Positions 9,563-18,148 of a DNA stretch of 64,000 nt are shown one piece after another. The notes under the pieces are model-generated. The model saw only the letters and a list, made by a program, of their open reading frames with translations, made no database searches and was not told where the DNA came from. The position numbers were made by a program, and so were the translations under genes. How positions within the stretch are numbered: position 1 is the stretch's first letter; the number at the start of each line of letters is the position of its first letter. The stretch is taken from the NCBI RefSeq assembly GCF_900078195.1, contig NZ_FJVE01000006.1, forward strand, positions 560,501 through 624,500. Direction: 5' to 3'. Source of the stretch: Clostridium sp. Marseille-P299. Lineage in GTDB: Bacteria; Bacillota; Clostridia; Lachnospirales; Lachnospiraceae.

Positions 9563-9771
9563 TTTTTCTCCACCCTTCTGATGACTTTATTATTAGACGA
9601 ACTTAAGTGTGAAAAAGTTCCAAAATATTTTAATTTTATTTATTTAATTCTTTAACCATGTGACCATTAGCATAAACTCCCTACGTTATTAAACTTTATC
9701 AAAAATAGTAACTCACAATAGAAAAAGTATTAAAATAAACTATAAAATTTTTATGGCCTGTTTATTTTGAG

Positions 9772-9801
9772 CAAAAAAATAACCAACTTAAAAAAAGTTG
9801 G
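9772..9801 (-). terminator. Terminator of the alarmone synthetase gene
   Basis: CCAACTT-AAAAA-AAGTTGG, with a U-rich tail on the minus strand from the A-run at 9772-9781, 18 bases after the stop. Confidence 0.85.
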
Positions 9802-9818
9802 CGATCGGTTTCACATTG

Positions 9819-10454
9819 CTAGCATCTTTTATCTCTAAATTTTATCAACCGTTTATCAATATCTTGTAATAAACGCGAATACTTTTTAAAATGCTCATCT
9901 ATCTGCTCTTCTTGTATGTTACCACATTTATATCTAAGTCGATGATCTAATTTTGCCCAATGGTCCATGGTAATTGTTCTTAATTGAACTTCTGCTTTTA
10001 CCCACTGTAAACTATTTTGAAAATAAATGAGCACTTGCACAATAAGATGTAAACTTCGGTAACCAGAGCTTTTTGGCCTTTTTATGTAATCCTTTATCTC
10101 AATCACCTTAATTTCATGGAATTCATTTAGACAGTTAGCAACTTCGTATAGATCATCAAGATAAAAGCAGACTGCCCTTACACCAACCAGATCGTTTATT
10201 TTTTCTAACGCCATTTCATAGGTTTCATCATAACCTTTTTTATTAAGTTTTTGCTTTGTACTTTCAACACTCTTAATTCTTGCTGAATAATTCTTAATTA
10301 TATTTCGTTTATGTTGCTTTGATAGTTGTTCATTAATTCTCTTAAGCCTCGATTGCAATATACGAATAACACAATCGCTTTTTACTTTGAAATTATTATC
10401 CAGCATTTTAATAAGTGGTTCTCCCTTCTTAACATCATATATATTACTTACCAT
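9819..10454 (-). CDS. Small alarmone synthetase (RelA/SpoT synthetase domain only)
   Basis: Makes (p)ppGpp from ATP and GDP/GTP. The 211-residue protein has a helical N-terminus and one RelA_SpoT domain: INDLVGVRAVCFYLDDLYEV, DYIKRPKSSGYRSLHLIV and the substrate-binding VQLRTITMDHWAKLDH. It lacks the HD hydrolase, TGS and ACT domains, so it is a stand-alone synthetase of the RelQ/YjbM or RelP/YwaC kind. A helical C-terminal tail (QIDEHFKKYSRLLQDIDKRL) resembles the tetramerisation helices of RelQ. The start has GAGAGAGGT upstream. It is not linked to a hydrolase gene, so its level is probably controlled by transcription or allostery. Confidence 0.88.
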   Translation of the reverse strand: MVSNIYDVKKGEPLIKMLDNNFKVKSDCVIRILQSRLKRINEQLSKQHKRNIIKNYSARIKSVESTKQKLNKKGYDETYEMALEKINDLVGVRAVCFYLDDLYEVANCLNEFHEIKVIEIKDYIKRPKSSGYRSLHLIVQVLIYFQNSLQWVKAEVQLRTITMDHWAKLDHRLRYKCGNIQEEQIDEHFKKYSRLLQDIDKRLIKFRDKRC

Positions 10455-10854
10455 AATTTATCTACCTCTCTCTTTAAACATTTTATAATCAACTAGCTAC
10501 CTTTAAATTTAGTTGTATTATACTTCTCTTAAGTAAATTCTAAAAACGCATACATGTAAATTATATGTTTGTAAAACATTTTTTGTGCATTAATTTTTCT
10601 TAATATTTAAATTTTTAATATAATAGCTTTCTTTGATGATGTGCTGATTAAACATAACAGTTGCATATCATTTGTCTTTTTTGTTTCCAATATACAAAAT
10701 GTAAAAACCTAGAAATATTATATTACATTTTTAACCATTTTTCAATCATTGTATTAATAATTGTATTTTATTGGAAGTTTTATGCTTCGTGATTGAATCA
10801 TACAATTAAGTGGGACAATTCTATGTAAGACTTATATATTGGAGGTAACACATA
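10455..10854. other. 400-bp intergenic region between divergent genes
   Basis: A very AT-rich divergent region between the alarmone synthetase (minus) and the lipoprotein gene (plus). It must hold both promoters, but several overlapping AT-rich -10-like sequences prevent a firm call. I see no reading frame, hairpin with U-run or conserved leader. Confidence 0.5.
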
Positions 10855-11133
10855 ATGTATGTAAAACGATTATTCTTAATAATAATATTCGCTATGTCAC
10901 TGATGGGTTGTTCTAATAGTATGGATAAAAATACGACGAAAATTTTAGTCATAAATAATATAGAAAAACAGAAAACACATAGAATAGAACAAATTCAAAT
11001 TAATAAACTCTGTCTTATAGATAAACAAACTGAGGTTTCATGTCGTTGTATTGAATTAGTAATACTTAAATTAATCCCAGAAATGATGACATGCGAACTC
11101 TCCACCTTTTGCAACATTCCTGGGATTTTGTAA
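10855..11133 (+). CDS. Small lipoprotein, 92 aa, possibly truncated
   Basis: A strong TTGGAGGTAAC site precedes the ATG. Residues 1-19 form a lipoprotein signal peptide with lipobox SLMGC, so the mature protein would begin at Cys19 and be anchored to the outer face of the membrane. The following 70 residues match nothing I recognise. The last 25 codons overlap a perfect-looking inverted repeat, so the frame may read into a terminator and the native protein may once have been longer. It converges with the broken deacetylase gene. Confidence 0.6.
   Translation: MYVKRLFLIIIFAMSLMGCSNSMDKNTTKILVINNIEKQKTHRIEQIQINKLCLIDKQTEVSCRCIELVILKLIPEMMTCELSTFCNIPGIL
11073..11127. repeat. 13-bp inverted repeat overlapping the end of the lipoprotein frame
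   Basis: AATCCCAGAAATG at 11073-11085 and CATTCCTGGGATT at 11115-11127 pair with one mismatch around a 29-base loop, followed by TTTG on the plus strand. It may be the terminator for the lipoprotein gene. Confidence 0.5.
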
Positions 11134-11135
11134 AT

Positions 11136-12002
11136 TCAATTATTTATTGTCTTCATTCCTTGTTTGATCATTTTTTCAATTCCTTGATTATGTGATCTAT
11201 TAATTCTTTTTAATTCATACAAACACTCTTTATCTTTACTTATCACATTCACGCCAAAATTACAGGATATCGTAGCTTTAAAACCTAATTTTTTTATGAT
11301 AGATTCTGTGTTTTCATTATATTTACCATAAGGATATGTAAACGCATTTGGAATCGTATCGATGGCTAATTTTATCTTTTCATTAAACATCGCGACGTCA
11401 TTGGTAATATATTTTTCATAATCATCTAGTTTTTCATCATTACGTTGACTACATCCATATCTTCACCCTTTAATATTATGCATATCATAGGAATGATTTT
11501 GTATTTCTACTAGACCTGATTCATCCATTTCTTTTATTTGGTCCCATGTAACATGAGAATAGTTTATATTAATATCAACGGTATTCGAAAATTTTTCAGA
11601 GCTTAGACCAATGATAGAAAGTACAATTTTCATATTGTATTTTTTTAATAAAGGAAATACATTAAGATATGTATTCAAAAGTCCATCGTCAAACGTTAGT
11701 ATTATTGGATTTGGTGGTAATTCTTCATCAGAATATACATAATTAATCAGCTGTGTCATTGTTATTGTATTATAGTTATTTTCTGATAAATACTTTAAGT
11801 CACTTTCAAATTCGCTTTGAGTAATTGTGTCTTTTCCAAGTTGTGTACTCTTCACATTATGATACATTATTATTGGTACATATATTTGGGTGCTAGTAGC
11901 ATTAGATACTTGCAGTATTTCTATAATTCCATAAGCATCATATACGAATAACATCAAAGAAAAAATTAAAACAAAAAGATTTTTTAATTTTAAGTTCTTC
12001 AT
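11136..12002 (-). pseudogene. Polysaccharide deacetylase (NodB/CE4), broken by one in-frame TGA
   Basis: Read through a single TGA at 11463-11465, this is one 288-residue frame. It has a signal peptide or N-terminal anchor, PIIMYHNV, the CE4 metal motif ILTFDDG near residue 105, and the second motif NHSYDMH near residue 170. After the stop, the continuation RYGCSQRNDE and then FTYPYGKYNENT, LGFKATISC and ELKRINR complete the domain in the same frame. CE4 enzymes remove acetyl groups from peptidoglycan or other glycans. The frame before and after the TGA is intact, so this is a recent nonsense mutation rather than old decay. The start at 12002 has AAGGAGAAT upstream. A short product of 179 residues could be made but would lack the C-terminal catalytic part. 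Confidence 0.85.
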
Positions 12003-12194
12003 GCTTTATGATTCTCCTTTTCTATATAGTAAATGCTATGTAATAAGGCTTAATCATATGCATTATTCATATGTTAACGTTAAAATAAAAAAATACACAA
12101 CATGTATTCCTAAGGAATTATATAGGAAAATTAAAGTAATTTTTCATTAATTTTGCTATAAACTCGTAATTCATTTTGTAAAAACTAACAAAAT

Positions 12195-12213
12195 GATAAT
12201 GATTCTCATTTTT
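12195..12213 (+). promoter_or_regulatory. Fur/PerR-like operator upstream of dps
   Basis: GATAATGATTCTCATTTTT matches the classical 19-bp Fur-family inverted repeat at 15 positions. It sits directly upstream of the dps -35 box, where a metal- or peroxide-sensing repressor would be expected. Confidence 0.6.
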
Positions 12214-12217
12214 AATA

Positions 12218-12246
12218 TTGCTTTTTCCCTTTTCGTGTGTTAGTAT
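12218..12246 (+). promoter_or_regulatory. Promoter of dps
   Basis: TTGCTT, 17-bp spacer, TAGTAT. A near-perfect palindrome GTTAGTAATTGCTAAC follows at 12256-12271, about where transcription starts. The remaining part of the 12003-12321 gap shows nothing else. Confidence 0.6.
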
Positions 12247-12321
12247 ATATACACAGTTAGTAATTGCTAACTTACTTAGACACTATAGTTTAAAATTTAT
12301 ATAAATCAAGGAGGTAACAAC

Positions 12322-12759
12322 ATGGATGCATTAATAAAAGAATTAAATGAATTTTTATCAGATTTAAATGTCTTATATCGAAAGCTTCAAAACTATCACT
12401 GGAATGTGAAAGGAAAAAGCTTCTTTGTACTTCATTCTAAATTAGAAGAATACTACAATGGCGTTAATTCTGAGATTGATAAAGTTGCAGAAAAAATCTT
12501 AATGTTAGGTGGACAACCTCTTGGAACTATGAAAGACTATCTTAATATTAGTAGTATAAAAGAAGCTGAAAATGCTAAAGTTGCAGGAGATGTAGTTCTT
12601 AAGAATCTTCTAGAAGATTTTTCATATTGCAAACAAAAGGCTGAAGCTATCAAAGTTAAGGCAGATGAATCAAATGCTTACATCATATCTGCTTATATGG
12701 ATGAAGTTATTGATGAATATAGCAAAGCATGCTGGATGCTAAAACAATCAATGGAATAA
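12322..12759 (+). CDS. dps: Dps-family ferritin-like protein
   Basis: A 145-residue four-helix protein of the Dps/ferritin family, which stores iron at dodecamer interfaces and consumes peroxide, protecting DNA. The ferroxidase-site pattern is visible: NYHWNVKG (His in helix A) and SKLEEYYNGVNSEIDKVAEKI (Asp/Glu in helix B). Length is normal. An AAGGAGGT site precedes the start. The Fur-like box just upstream fits control by iron or peroxide. It is transcribed alone and ends in a terminator at 12866-12897. Confidence 0.9.
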   Translation: MDALIKELNEFLSDLNVLYRKLQNYHWNVKGKSFFVLHSKLEEYYNGVNSEIDKVAEKILMLGGQPLGTMKDYLNISSIKEAENAKVAGDVVLKNLLEDFSYCKQKAEAIKVKADESNAYIISAYMDEVIDEYSKACWMLKQSME

Positions 12760-12865
12760 TGAATTTCTTTTTTAAGAACGTAGACGAGGATGTTGTAGAA
12801 TAATCTCTCCATACAACAACAATAAGCTGACTCATTTTTACGAGATCCCGTCTATTTTTATTAGA

Positions 12866-12897
12866 AAGGCTGTCTTATTAAGGACAGTCTTTTTTTA
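12866..12897 (+). terminator. Terminator downstream of dps
   Basis: AAGGCTGTCTT-ATT-AAGGACAGTCTT followed by TTTTTTATTTTT on the plus strand. Confidence 0.85.
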
Positions 12898-13042
12898 TTT
12901 TTGTAATACAAGAAAGTTGGTTTGCGATTGTGTGATTGGTTTGATGATCAATATGTCGGTGTTTTATAAAATGAAAATTATACATCTGAGGAGTATGCTA
13001 ATAGTGTCATTTAATCAACTCATAGAAAAAGTCATAGAAAAA

Positions 13043-13079
13043 CATAAAAAAATAAGACCTTCAGAAACCTCTGAAAGCC
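13043..13079 (-). terminator. Original terminator of tRNA-Thr, now stranded beyond the island
   Basis: Minus strand CTTTCAGAGGTTTCTGAAGG followed by TCTTATTTTTTT. It lies 15 bases outside the left copy of the tRNA 3' half, exactly where the tRNA-Thr terminator should be before integration. Confidence 0.75.
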
Positions 13080-13094
13080 TTACATTTACTAATA

Positions 13095-13137
13095 AAGCTG
13101 CCAACGGGAATCGAACCCGTGACCTCCACCTTACCAA
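13095..13137. repeat. Left attachment site (att, fragment of tRNA-Thr 3' half)
   Basis: This is identical over 43 bp to 27179-27221. It covers the T-arm, variable loop and anticodon loop of tRNA-Thr but no 5' half, so it is not a tRNA gene. The match ends precisely at the anticodon loop, a usual crossover place for tyrosine recombinases. Confidence 0.92.
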
Positions 13138-13254
13138 TTGGAATATTTAAATTTTATAATATTTCGTCATTTGCTGAAACCATTGATTTCACTGTGTTTT
13201 TTCCTAGTTATAATCTTTTTACTTATAATTGCTTTAGTGAATATTTCGTATGTT

Positions 13255-13275
13255 TGTTAGTCAAGTGTTAGTCAA
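13255..13275 (+). repeat. Left arm-type integrase site (two TGTTAGTCAA copies)
   Basis: TGTTAGTCAA at 13255-13264 is followed by a near-identical copy (13266-13275) at 11-base spacing, matching the pair at 27076-27096 just inside the other end. Paired arm sites with helical spacing are expected for tyrosine integrases. Nothing else is seen between 12898 and 13336. Confidence 0.65.
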
Positions 13276-13336
13276 AACATATTATTAAATTCAATAATTT
13301 TTCACAACAATATCACAACAACATCACAACAGCCAC

Positions 13337-13655
13337 TTACAGAAAATAGGTGTTTTTATACATACGCTTTCTGATAGCTTTTGGTAGCGTTGAGCTTGAG
13401 TCAGTAGTTTCTTTCTTTACTCCATCATTCTCCAACAATCTATATCCAATCGATGCAGCTGTTTTATAGTCTACCTCGTAAGCTTTTTGATATGCTTTTG
13501 TTGCATTAAACTTTTAATATAATACTAGTAATAAAGTCGTTGTTTATCAGTCAGTGCAGTATTCTCCAATACCTGCTTTACTTCATCAATAACGGTTCTT
13601 TCTTCGCACTAATCTGTTTAGCCGAGCGTTCGCTTTTCTTATCCGAGCGTTCGCC
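13337..13655 (-). pseudogene. Phage terminase small subunit, fossil
   Basis: Minus-strand translation in three frames gives a continuous TerS-like sequence: ERSAKQISAKKEP, frameshift, VIDEVKQVLENTALTDKQRLYY, stop, YYIKS, frameshift, FNATKAYQKAYEVDYKTAAS and IGYRLLENDGVKKE. TDKQRL-YYIK-FNATKAYQKAY is the conserved core of Clostridial phage small terminase subunits, which recognise phage DNA for packaging. At least two frameshifts and one stop make it non-functional. Both ends are missing. Confidence 0.75.
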
Positions 13656-13852
13656 TTACCTTGTTACATTCTATCACTCTATTTCGCCCATATTTCAATT
13701 TTTATTCATCGGACTAACTTTTATCATAGAAACAGATTAAATTAAAAATTTAACTTACTAAAAAACTATTAACTAATATAAATTAGTAATTAGACATTAT
13801 ATATTTTTTACCAGTGAGACTTTACGATCGTTGCAATGCCAGAATGCAAAAT

Positions 13853-14863
13853 CTATAAACTAGGCACAACTTCAAAATTTATTTCAATTGTATCACTAAC
13901 AATATTACCATCATCGTTCGGATAACGATATATAAACTCTGCAAGATATTTTCCAGCTGGTAAATTAAATGTATCAAACGGTTTATAATAAAAAGCTTTA
14001 TCTTTTTTTAGTCCCTGCTCATAAAACCAATAGTCAAACGCCAAATCATATATAACACGCTCTAACTGTAACTTATCATGATTTTCATCATAAATATTAA
14101 TATACATTGGATAGCCATCTATATCTGGATAAAAAATACTATCCTCTTTACCACAATACGTCATACTTGACCAAATATTAACGTATTCATCAACCTCGTA
14201 TATATTTTTATCCAAGTTCGCCTCTAATTTAAAATTTTTTGTAGACCTTGTTTCATGTATACTTTTTCTATTATTTTTAGCTTTTACCTTAATTTTTTTA
14301 GTTGCATATAACTCATGTTTCGATTCCCCTGATAGATCGTCTTCATACCAAGTTGTTAGCGTTAATGTATAATATCCTGGTGGCAATCTTAATTCTGCTG
14401 GATGAGATCTGAGCACATCTGACATTCCAATGCTTGATTCACGCTGATCATAGTCCTTAAATATTTTCATAGCTTGAAAGTAATTATAGTATCCATAACT
14501 CGAACAATCCATTGTGATAATTTCATCTCTTTTAAAAGTATGTATTTGAGCGCCAAAAGTATTCGGTGGTTCTAGTACTGACCGAAAGCCATTAGATCCA
14601 GTAATTAATAAAGAAAACGGATATTTAGGAATATAAACATCAATTTCTTCACTATCTCCAATATAATGCATACTTAGTTGTATGTTTATATCTTCATTGT
14701 CATAAAATTCTGTCTTATTAATATCTATCCATGTCTTAAACTTATCATCTTCAGAAAAGTCTTTATTTTTTTTATAATAAATTATAAAACTTAATACTAG
14801 TACCGCCATTATAATAATCATTTTTGTTATTTTTTTAATTTTCCCCACTCCCTTCGAAATCAT
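13853..14863 (-). CDS. Membrane-anchored protein with two Ig-like (BsuPI-like) domains, function unknown
   Basis: A 336-residue protein with one N-terminal transmembrane helix (about residues 14-30) and an outside part made of two similar beta domains. The first runs from FKTWIDINKTEFYDNEDI and the second from FKLEANLDKNIYEVDEYV. Each ends with a GYYTLTL or GKYLAEF strand before a final beta strand, the pattern of BsuPI-like (proteinase-inhibitor) Ig folds. It follows the protease gene in the same direction with a 48-base gap, so the two probably formed an operon, and an inhibitor or partner role for the protease is an inference. The start is uncertain. ATG 14863 has no ribosome site, and ATG 14821 lies 20 bases after an AAGGGAG. 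Confidence 0.6.
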   Translation of the reverse strand: MISKGVGKIKKITKMIIIMAVLVLSFIIYYKKNKDFSEDDKFKTWIDINKTEFYDNEDINIQLSMHYIGDSEEIDVYIPKYPFSLLITGSNGFRSVLEPPNTFGAQIHTFKRDEIITMDCSSYGYYNYFQAMKIFKDYDQRESSIGMSDVLRSHPAELRLPPGYYTLTLTTWYEDDLSGESKHELYATKKIKVKAKNNRKSIHETRSTKNFKLEANLDKNIYEVDEYVNIWSSMTYCGKEDSIFYPDIDGYPMYINIYDENHDKLQLERVIYDLAFDYWFYEQGLKKDKAFYYKPFDTFNLPAGKYLAEFIYRYPNDDGNIVSDTIEINFEVVPSL

Positions 14864-14866
14864 AAG

Positions 14867-14898
14867 AAATCCAGTTACATATATATATAACTGGATTT
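14867..14898. terminator. Hairpin between the protease and the Ig-domain gene
   Basis: AAATCCAGTTA pairs perfectly with TAACTGGATTT around a 10-base loop. The plus-strand side is T-rich and the minus-strand side only weakly so. It may be a partial terminator that lowers expression of the downstream gene. Confidence 0.6.
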
Positions 14899-15420
14899 AT
14901 TTTTACATATGTTAATTAAATGTAAAGCCTACATTCTCGATGTATTTATTAGGAGTAAAATACCATATATTGTCAGTTTCATTATTCCCTGTTACAATCC
15001 CTACAACACAATTCCTATTTGCTGCCGTTGTTGTATATACTGTACCACCACTATCTCCACCATCTACAAAATTTGTTTTTGGCGTTACTATACATAGACC
15101 TTTTACAACAAATTCACTAAAATCAAGTTTGTCTGTAAATTTTCTTGTAACCTCGGTGCTAGTTATAGTACCAGTGCCATATGTAGTTGTAACACCAGCA
15201 TATTTTATTTCTAAACCTGCCACAATATTTGCCGTTCCAGCAATTGTTGCAGTAAATCCACCATAGCCAACAACTCGATTTGAAGTACTTACAGTAGTAT
15301 TTGAAATATCAACAAGAGAAAAATCACCATATGAATAATATAAATTACTACCTAATGAAGTCTCATATAAATTTAGATTTTGATAAAGAACACTTCCAAT
15401 ATTTGTACCATTATATTTAA

Positions 15421-17088
15421 CCTGAATTATTCATGTAAGTAAATAACAAAGTTAATTTACTGATCTTTATATCAGCCCGTTGTTTTTTACTTTGATTTTA
15501 TGATTTTACTTTTTTTAACAGTCAAAAAGAAAGGAATTTAACTAAGGTATTATTACTCTCTTTTTTTAACTGCCAATGTGCAACTCACTATCTACTCTAA
15601 TAACCTTTGTAGTGGTCTTAGTGAATGTATTTTTGATAAAACCTCATTAAATTCATTTTTATAAGGGCAACTACTGCATAACTTAAAGATTAGATAGCGT
15701 GATTTCTTCGTTAGCCTTGCTGCTATTTTTATAAGTTTTAAACGAATTGTATCAACTTGAAGATGTCTCATCTTCTTTGGTAAAACCATTCGACGAAACC
15801 AATTGAATATGTTATATGTTAACATATTGATTTGGAGTCGATTTTGATTAGTTATGAAATCATGATTTGGCATAGCATTCATATGAAAGCCTAGTTTTGC
15901 TTCTTTAATCATGTTTTCCATAGTCCCTCGATTACAATAAAAACGTAAAATATCCTGGGCAGGAATCTCCATATTTGTAACGATGAATGTATAATTAGCT
16001 ACCATTACTCCATATGGTTTTTCAATCTTGCAAACAATTCTACGAGGATATGCCCAGCTATCAGCAGCATACATGAATTCAGTATAAGTGCAAGCGTAAT
16101 CAACAAGATTATTGTTTAATGATTCCATAAAATCATAAACATCACCTTCAACCATCTTACGTAAGCGTGCTGATTCCTTCATACGAATAGCAAAACTCAC
16201 ACCATTGGTCTCTAACTTTTCATAAAGCATAACGTCTGCGAAACCACTATCACCTCTTAAGAATAGTTGAGTATCTGGATAATTATCCATATATTCCAAT
16301 AGGAGAGGATACAAAAAATTATGTGCGTCCTTTGAAGTGTAAGTATTTCCTGGTCTTAACTCAGCCTTTAATAAATCCTTAGTTAACCCATCAAATACTA
16401 ATAATGGATGATATCCAACGTTTTGATAATGAGTATTATAGCTACTACCTTCTTGCGAACCATACGTAGTAAATGAAGTAGAGTCGACATCAAGAATGAT
16501 CTGTTGTGGTTGTTCATAAGAATAAATCTTCTCACGTAATAGTTGATGAAGAACATCCATCTGCACAATACAGATGTCATCAAGACGATTCATAAAACGG
16601 CTTATTGTAGGTTGAGATGCCAATCTTTCTTTCGAAAGAATTTGAGTAAATATAGGATCAAAAGCCAATTCATCCGCATCATCATCTTGAAAGTACCCAG
16701 CGATGTTTTGAAAGATACGTTGCATGAGTATGGATGAATCAGAATGAATACGCTGTTTTGTATCAGTACTAAAATTCTCAGCAATGATAGAGGGGATCTT
16801 TAGTTTATTTATATATTCATAGAGTAAAAGTAATCCAGAATCGGAGGAAAGTTCTCCTCCATTAAAATTTATTTTAATACGGTTATTGCATTCTAAGTGT
16901 AAATCCTGTAAACTAGACATATAAGGTTTCTCCTTTGTTTGATTTTGGGTCGCACTTAAATTTTAACAAAGAAGAGGCCTTTTTTCTATATCTAGATTTC
17001 ACTTTTTAGGTGAAAGTAATAAATGTATGAAACTCAGTATTAAAAAGGTATTGTATCATGCTAACAAGGTCAGCATGAATAATTCAGG
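15421..17088 (-). mobile_element. IS1380-family insertion sequence, 1,668 bp, intact
   Basis: The ends are 15-bp perfect inverted repeats CCTGAATTATTCATG (15421-15435 and complement at 17074-17088). A 5-bp target duplication TTTAA lies at 15416-15420 and 17089-17093. One transposase frame fills the interior. Size and ends fit IS1380. Confidence 0.93.
15592..16920 (-). CDS. IS1380-family transposase
   Basis: A 442-residue DDE transposase. The N-terminus has INFNGGELSSDSGLLLLYEY and SQPTISRFMNRLDD, both IS1380 signatures. The catalytic Asp residues are in IILDVDSTSF and LFLRGDSGFAD, and the Glu is in YCNRGTMENMIKEAK. The frame is full length and undamaged, and AAAGGAGAAACC precedes the start. 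The short flanks 15436-15591 and 16921-17073 contain no other gene. Confidence 0.93.
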   Translation of the reverse strand: MSSLQDLHLECNNRIKINFNGGELSSDSGLLLLYEYINKLKIPSIIAENFSTDTKQRIHSDSSILMQRIFQNIAGYFQDDDADELAFDPIFTQILSKERLASQPTISRFMNRLDDICIVQMDVLHQLLREKIYSYEQPQQIILDVDSTSFTTYGSQEGSSYNTHYQNVGYHPLLVFDGLTKDLLKAELRPGNTYTSKDAHNFLYPLLLEYMDNYPDTQLFLRGDSGFADVMLYEKLETNGVSFAIRMKESARLRKMVEGDVYDFMESLNNNLVDYACTYTEFMYAADSWAYPRRIVCKIEKPYGVMVANYTFIVTNMEIPAQDILRFYCNRGTMENMIKEAKLGFHMNAMPNHDFITNQNRLQINMLTYNIFNWFRRMVLPKKMRHLQVDTIRLKLIKIAARLTKKSRYLIFKLCSSCPYKNEFNEVLSKIHSLRPLQRLLE

Positions 17089-17751
17089 TTTAATTATTGT
17101 ATTTTTAGTGTTAGTATGTCCACATGTTAGTAATGTTTTTTTTCCATTATAAGTGCCAAAATATCCAATTGAACATTGACTTTTCCCGACTATTCCCTCG
17201 CCACCTTGCATTGCTGTCGGAGTAGCTGGTTGAGATTTCACGAATGTAATTGGTAATGAAGAATAAGTGCTTATATTTTCTATCGATTCTAAATCTGAAC
17301 TATCTACTCCTATTACTAAATTATTAGTATAAACGTCAATATAATATTCATTTACATCGAAACTCCGAGAAATAGTTGAAATTTCACTCTTTAAACTATT
17401 AAGATATTTATATGAATAATCAACCTCTTCAAAAGTAACGTCTTCGAAACCATTACAGTAATTTAAATACTTATTCTTTATCTCATTACTTGTATCTGTT
17501 AATTGAATTACCAAAACATCTTTATCTAAATAGAAACCGCCTAATTCTTCTGGTAAATCGTTATTTTCATATGAAAAATCAATAGATAACCCTTCACAAA
17601 TACGATTATATGCCTCAAGAGCAGCATCTTGTGAATATTCTAATTCATCATAGTTTTTAGTGTCTTGAGCAAAAATAATTTTACTGCTAGAAAATAATAC
17701 AGTAACTGCCATTAATGAAGTAATAATTTTTTTACCTAATTTCTTGTTCAT

Positions 17752-18148
17752 TCAATTCCTCCTTATTCTTAATCGTACAATTTACTTGGTTACATAAATT
17801 TCTATTTCGTCCCCCTTTACAAATTATTAATAAATATATTTATCTTTTACATTTTAACACATTATTTTCTAAATTTAAATATATTTGTAAAATCTATATC
17901 TTTTTTGTAATATTTACACAAATTTTAACTTTTTATTTTGGTATCAAACTGCTGCCATATAGTTCTAACAATGCCTATATAAAATAACCAGGTTTTATCG
18001 TCCGATACTAAATATAAATTCTATATCACCAGGAGAATCATCAGTTTTCTTCTTTAGAGCTGAAAACCTCACGTCCGTCTTTATGACAAGCCTTATTAAT
18101 CATAATAGCAGCAGTTCGTTAATGTTATATTGATTTATGAGCCATTGA
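17752..18148. other. 397-bp gap with protease promoter region and decayed sequence
   Basis: The half next to the protease is extremely AT-rich and should carry its promoter, but no clear -10/-35 pair stands out. At 18005-18105 the minus strand has short coding-like debris (for example INKACHKDGREVFSSKE) ended by stops, suggesting a lost small phage gene after the sigma factor. Confidence 0.4.

Larger units (their letters stand above)
14912..17751 (-). pseudogene. Secreted trypsin-like (S1) serine protease gene split by an IS1380-family element
   Basis: Joining 17751-17089 to 15415-14912 (removing the IS and one TTTAA copy) gives a clean 388-residue frame. It has a signal peptide (KKIITSLMAVTVLFSS, cut near FAQ), a roughly 150-residue propeptide as in streptogrisin or alpha-lytic proteases, and then all three catalytic residues: His in LLTCGHTN, Asp in YSYGDFSLVDIS (rebuilt part) and Ser in GDSGGTVY. 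The start has AAGGAGGAAT. The interrupted 5' part would now make a 231-residue protein lacking the catalytic Asp and Ser. It lies upstream of the Ig-domain gene, in the same direction. Apart from the insertion there is no other damage, so the disruption is recent. Confidence 0.88.

Noticed and set aside
11463..11465. Selenocysteine at the TGA of the deacetylase
   Set aside because: The TGA is not at a catalytic position and no SECIS-like hairpin is evident directly downstream. A nonsense mutation is simpler.
13095..13137. A tRNA-Thr gene at the left end of the island
   Set aside because: Only the 3' half matches. There is no acceptor 5' strand or D-arm, so it is an attachment-site fragment.
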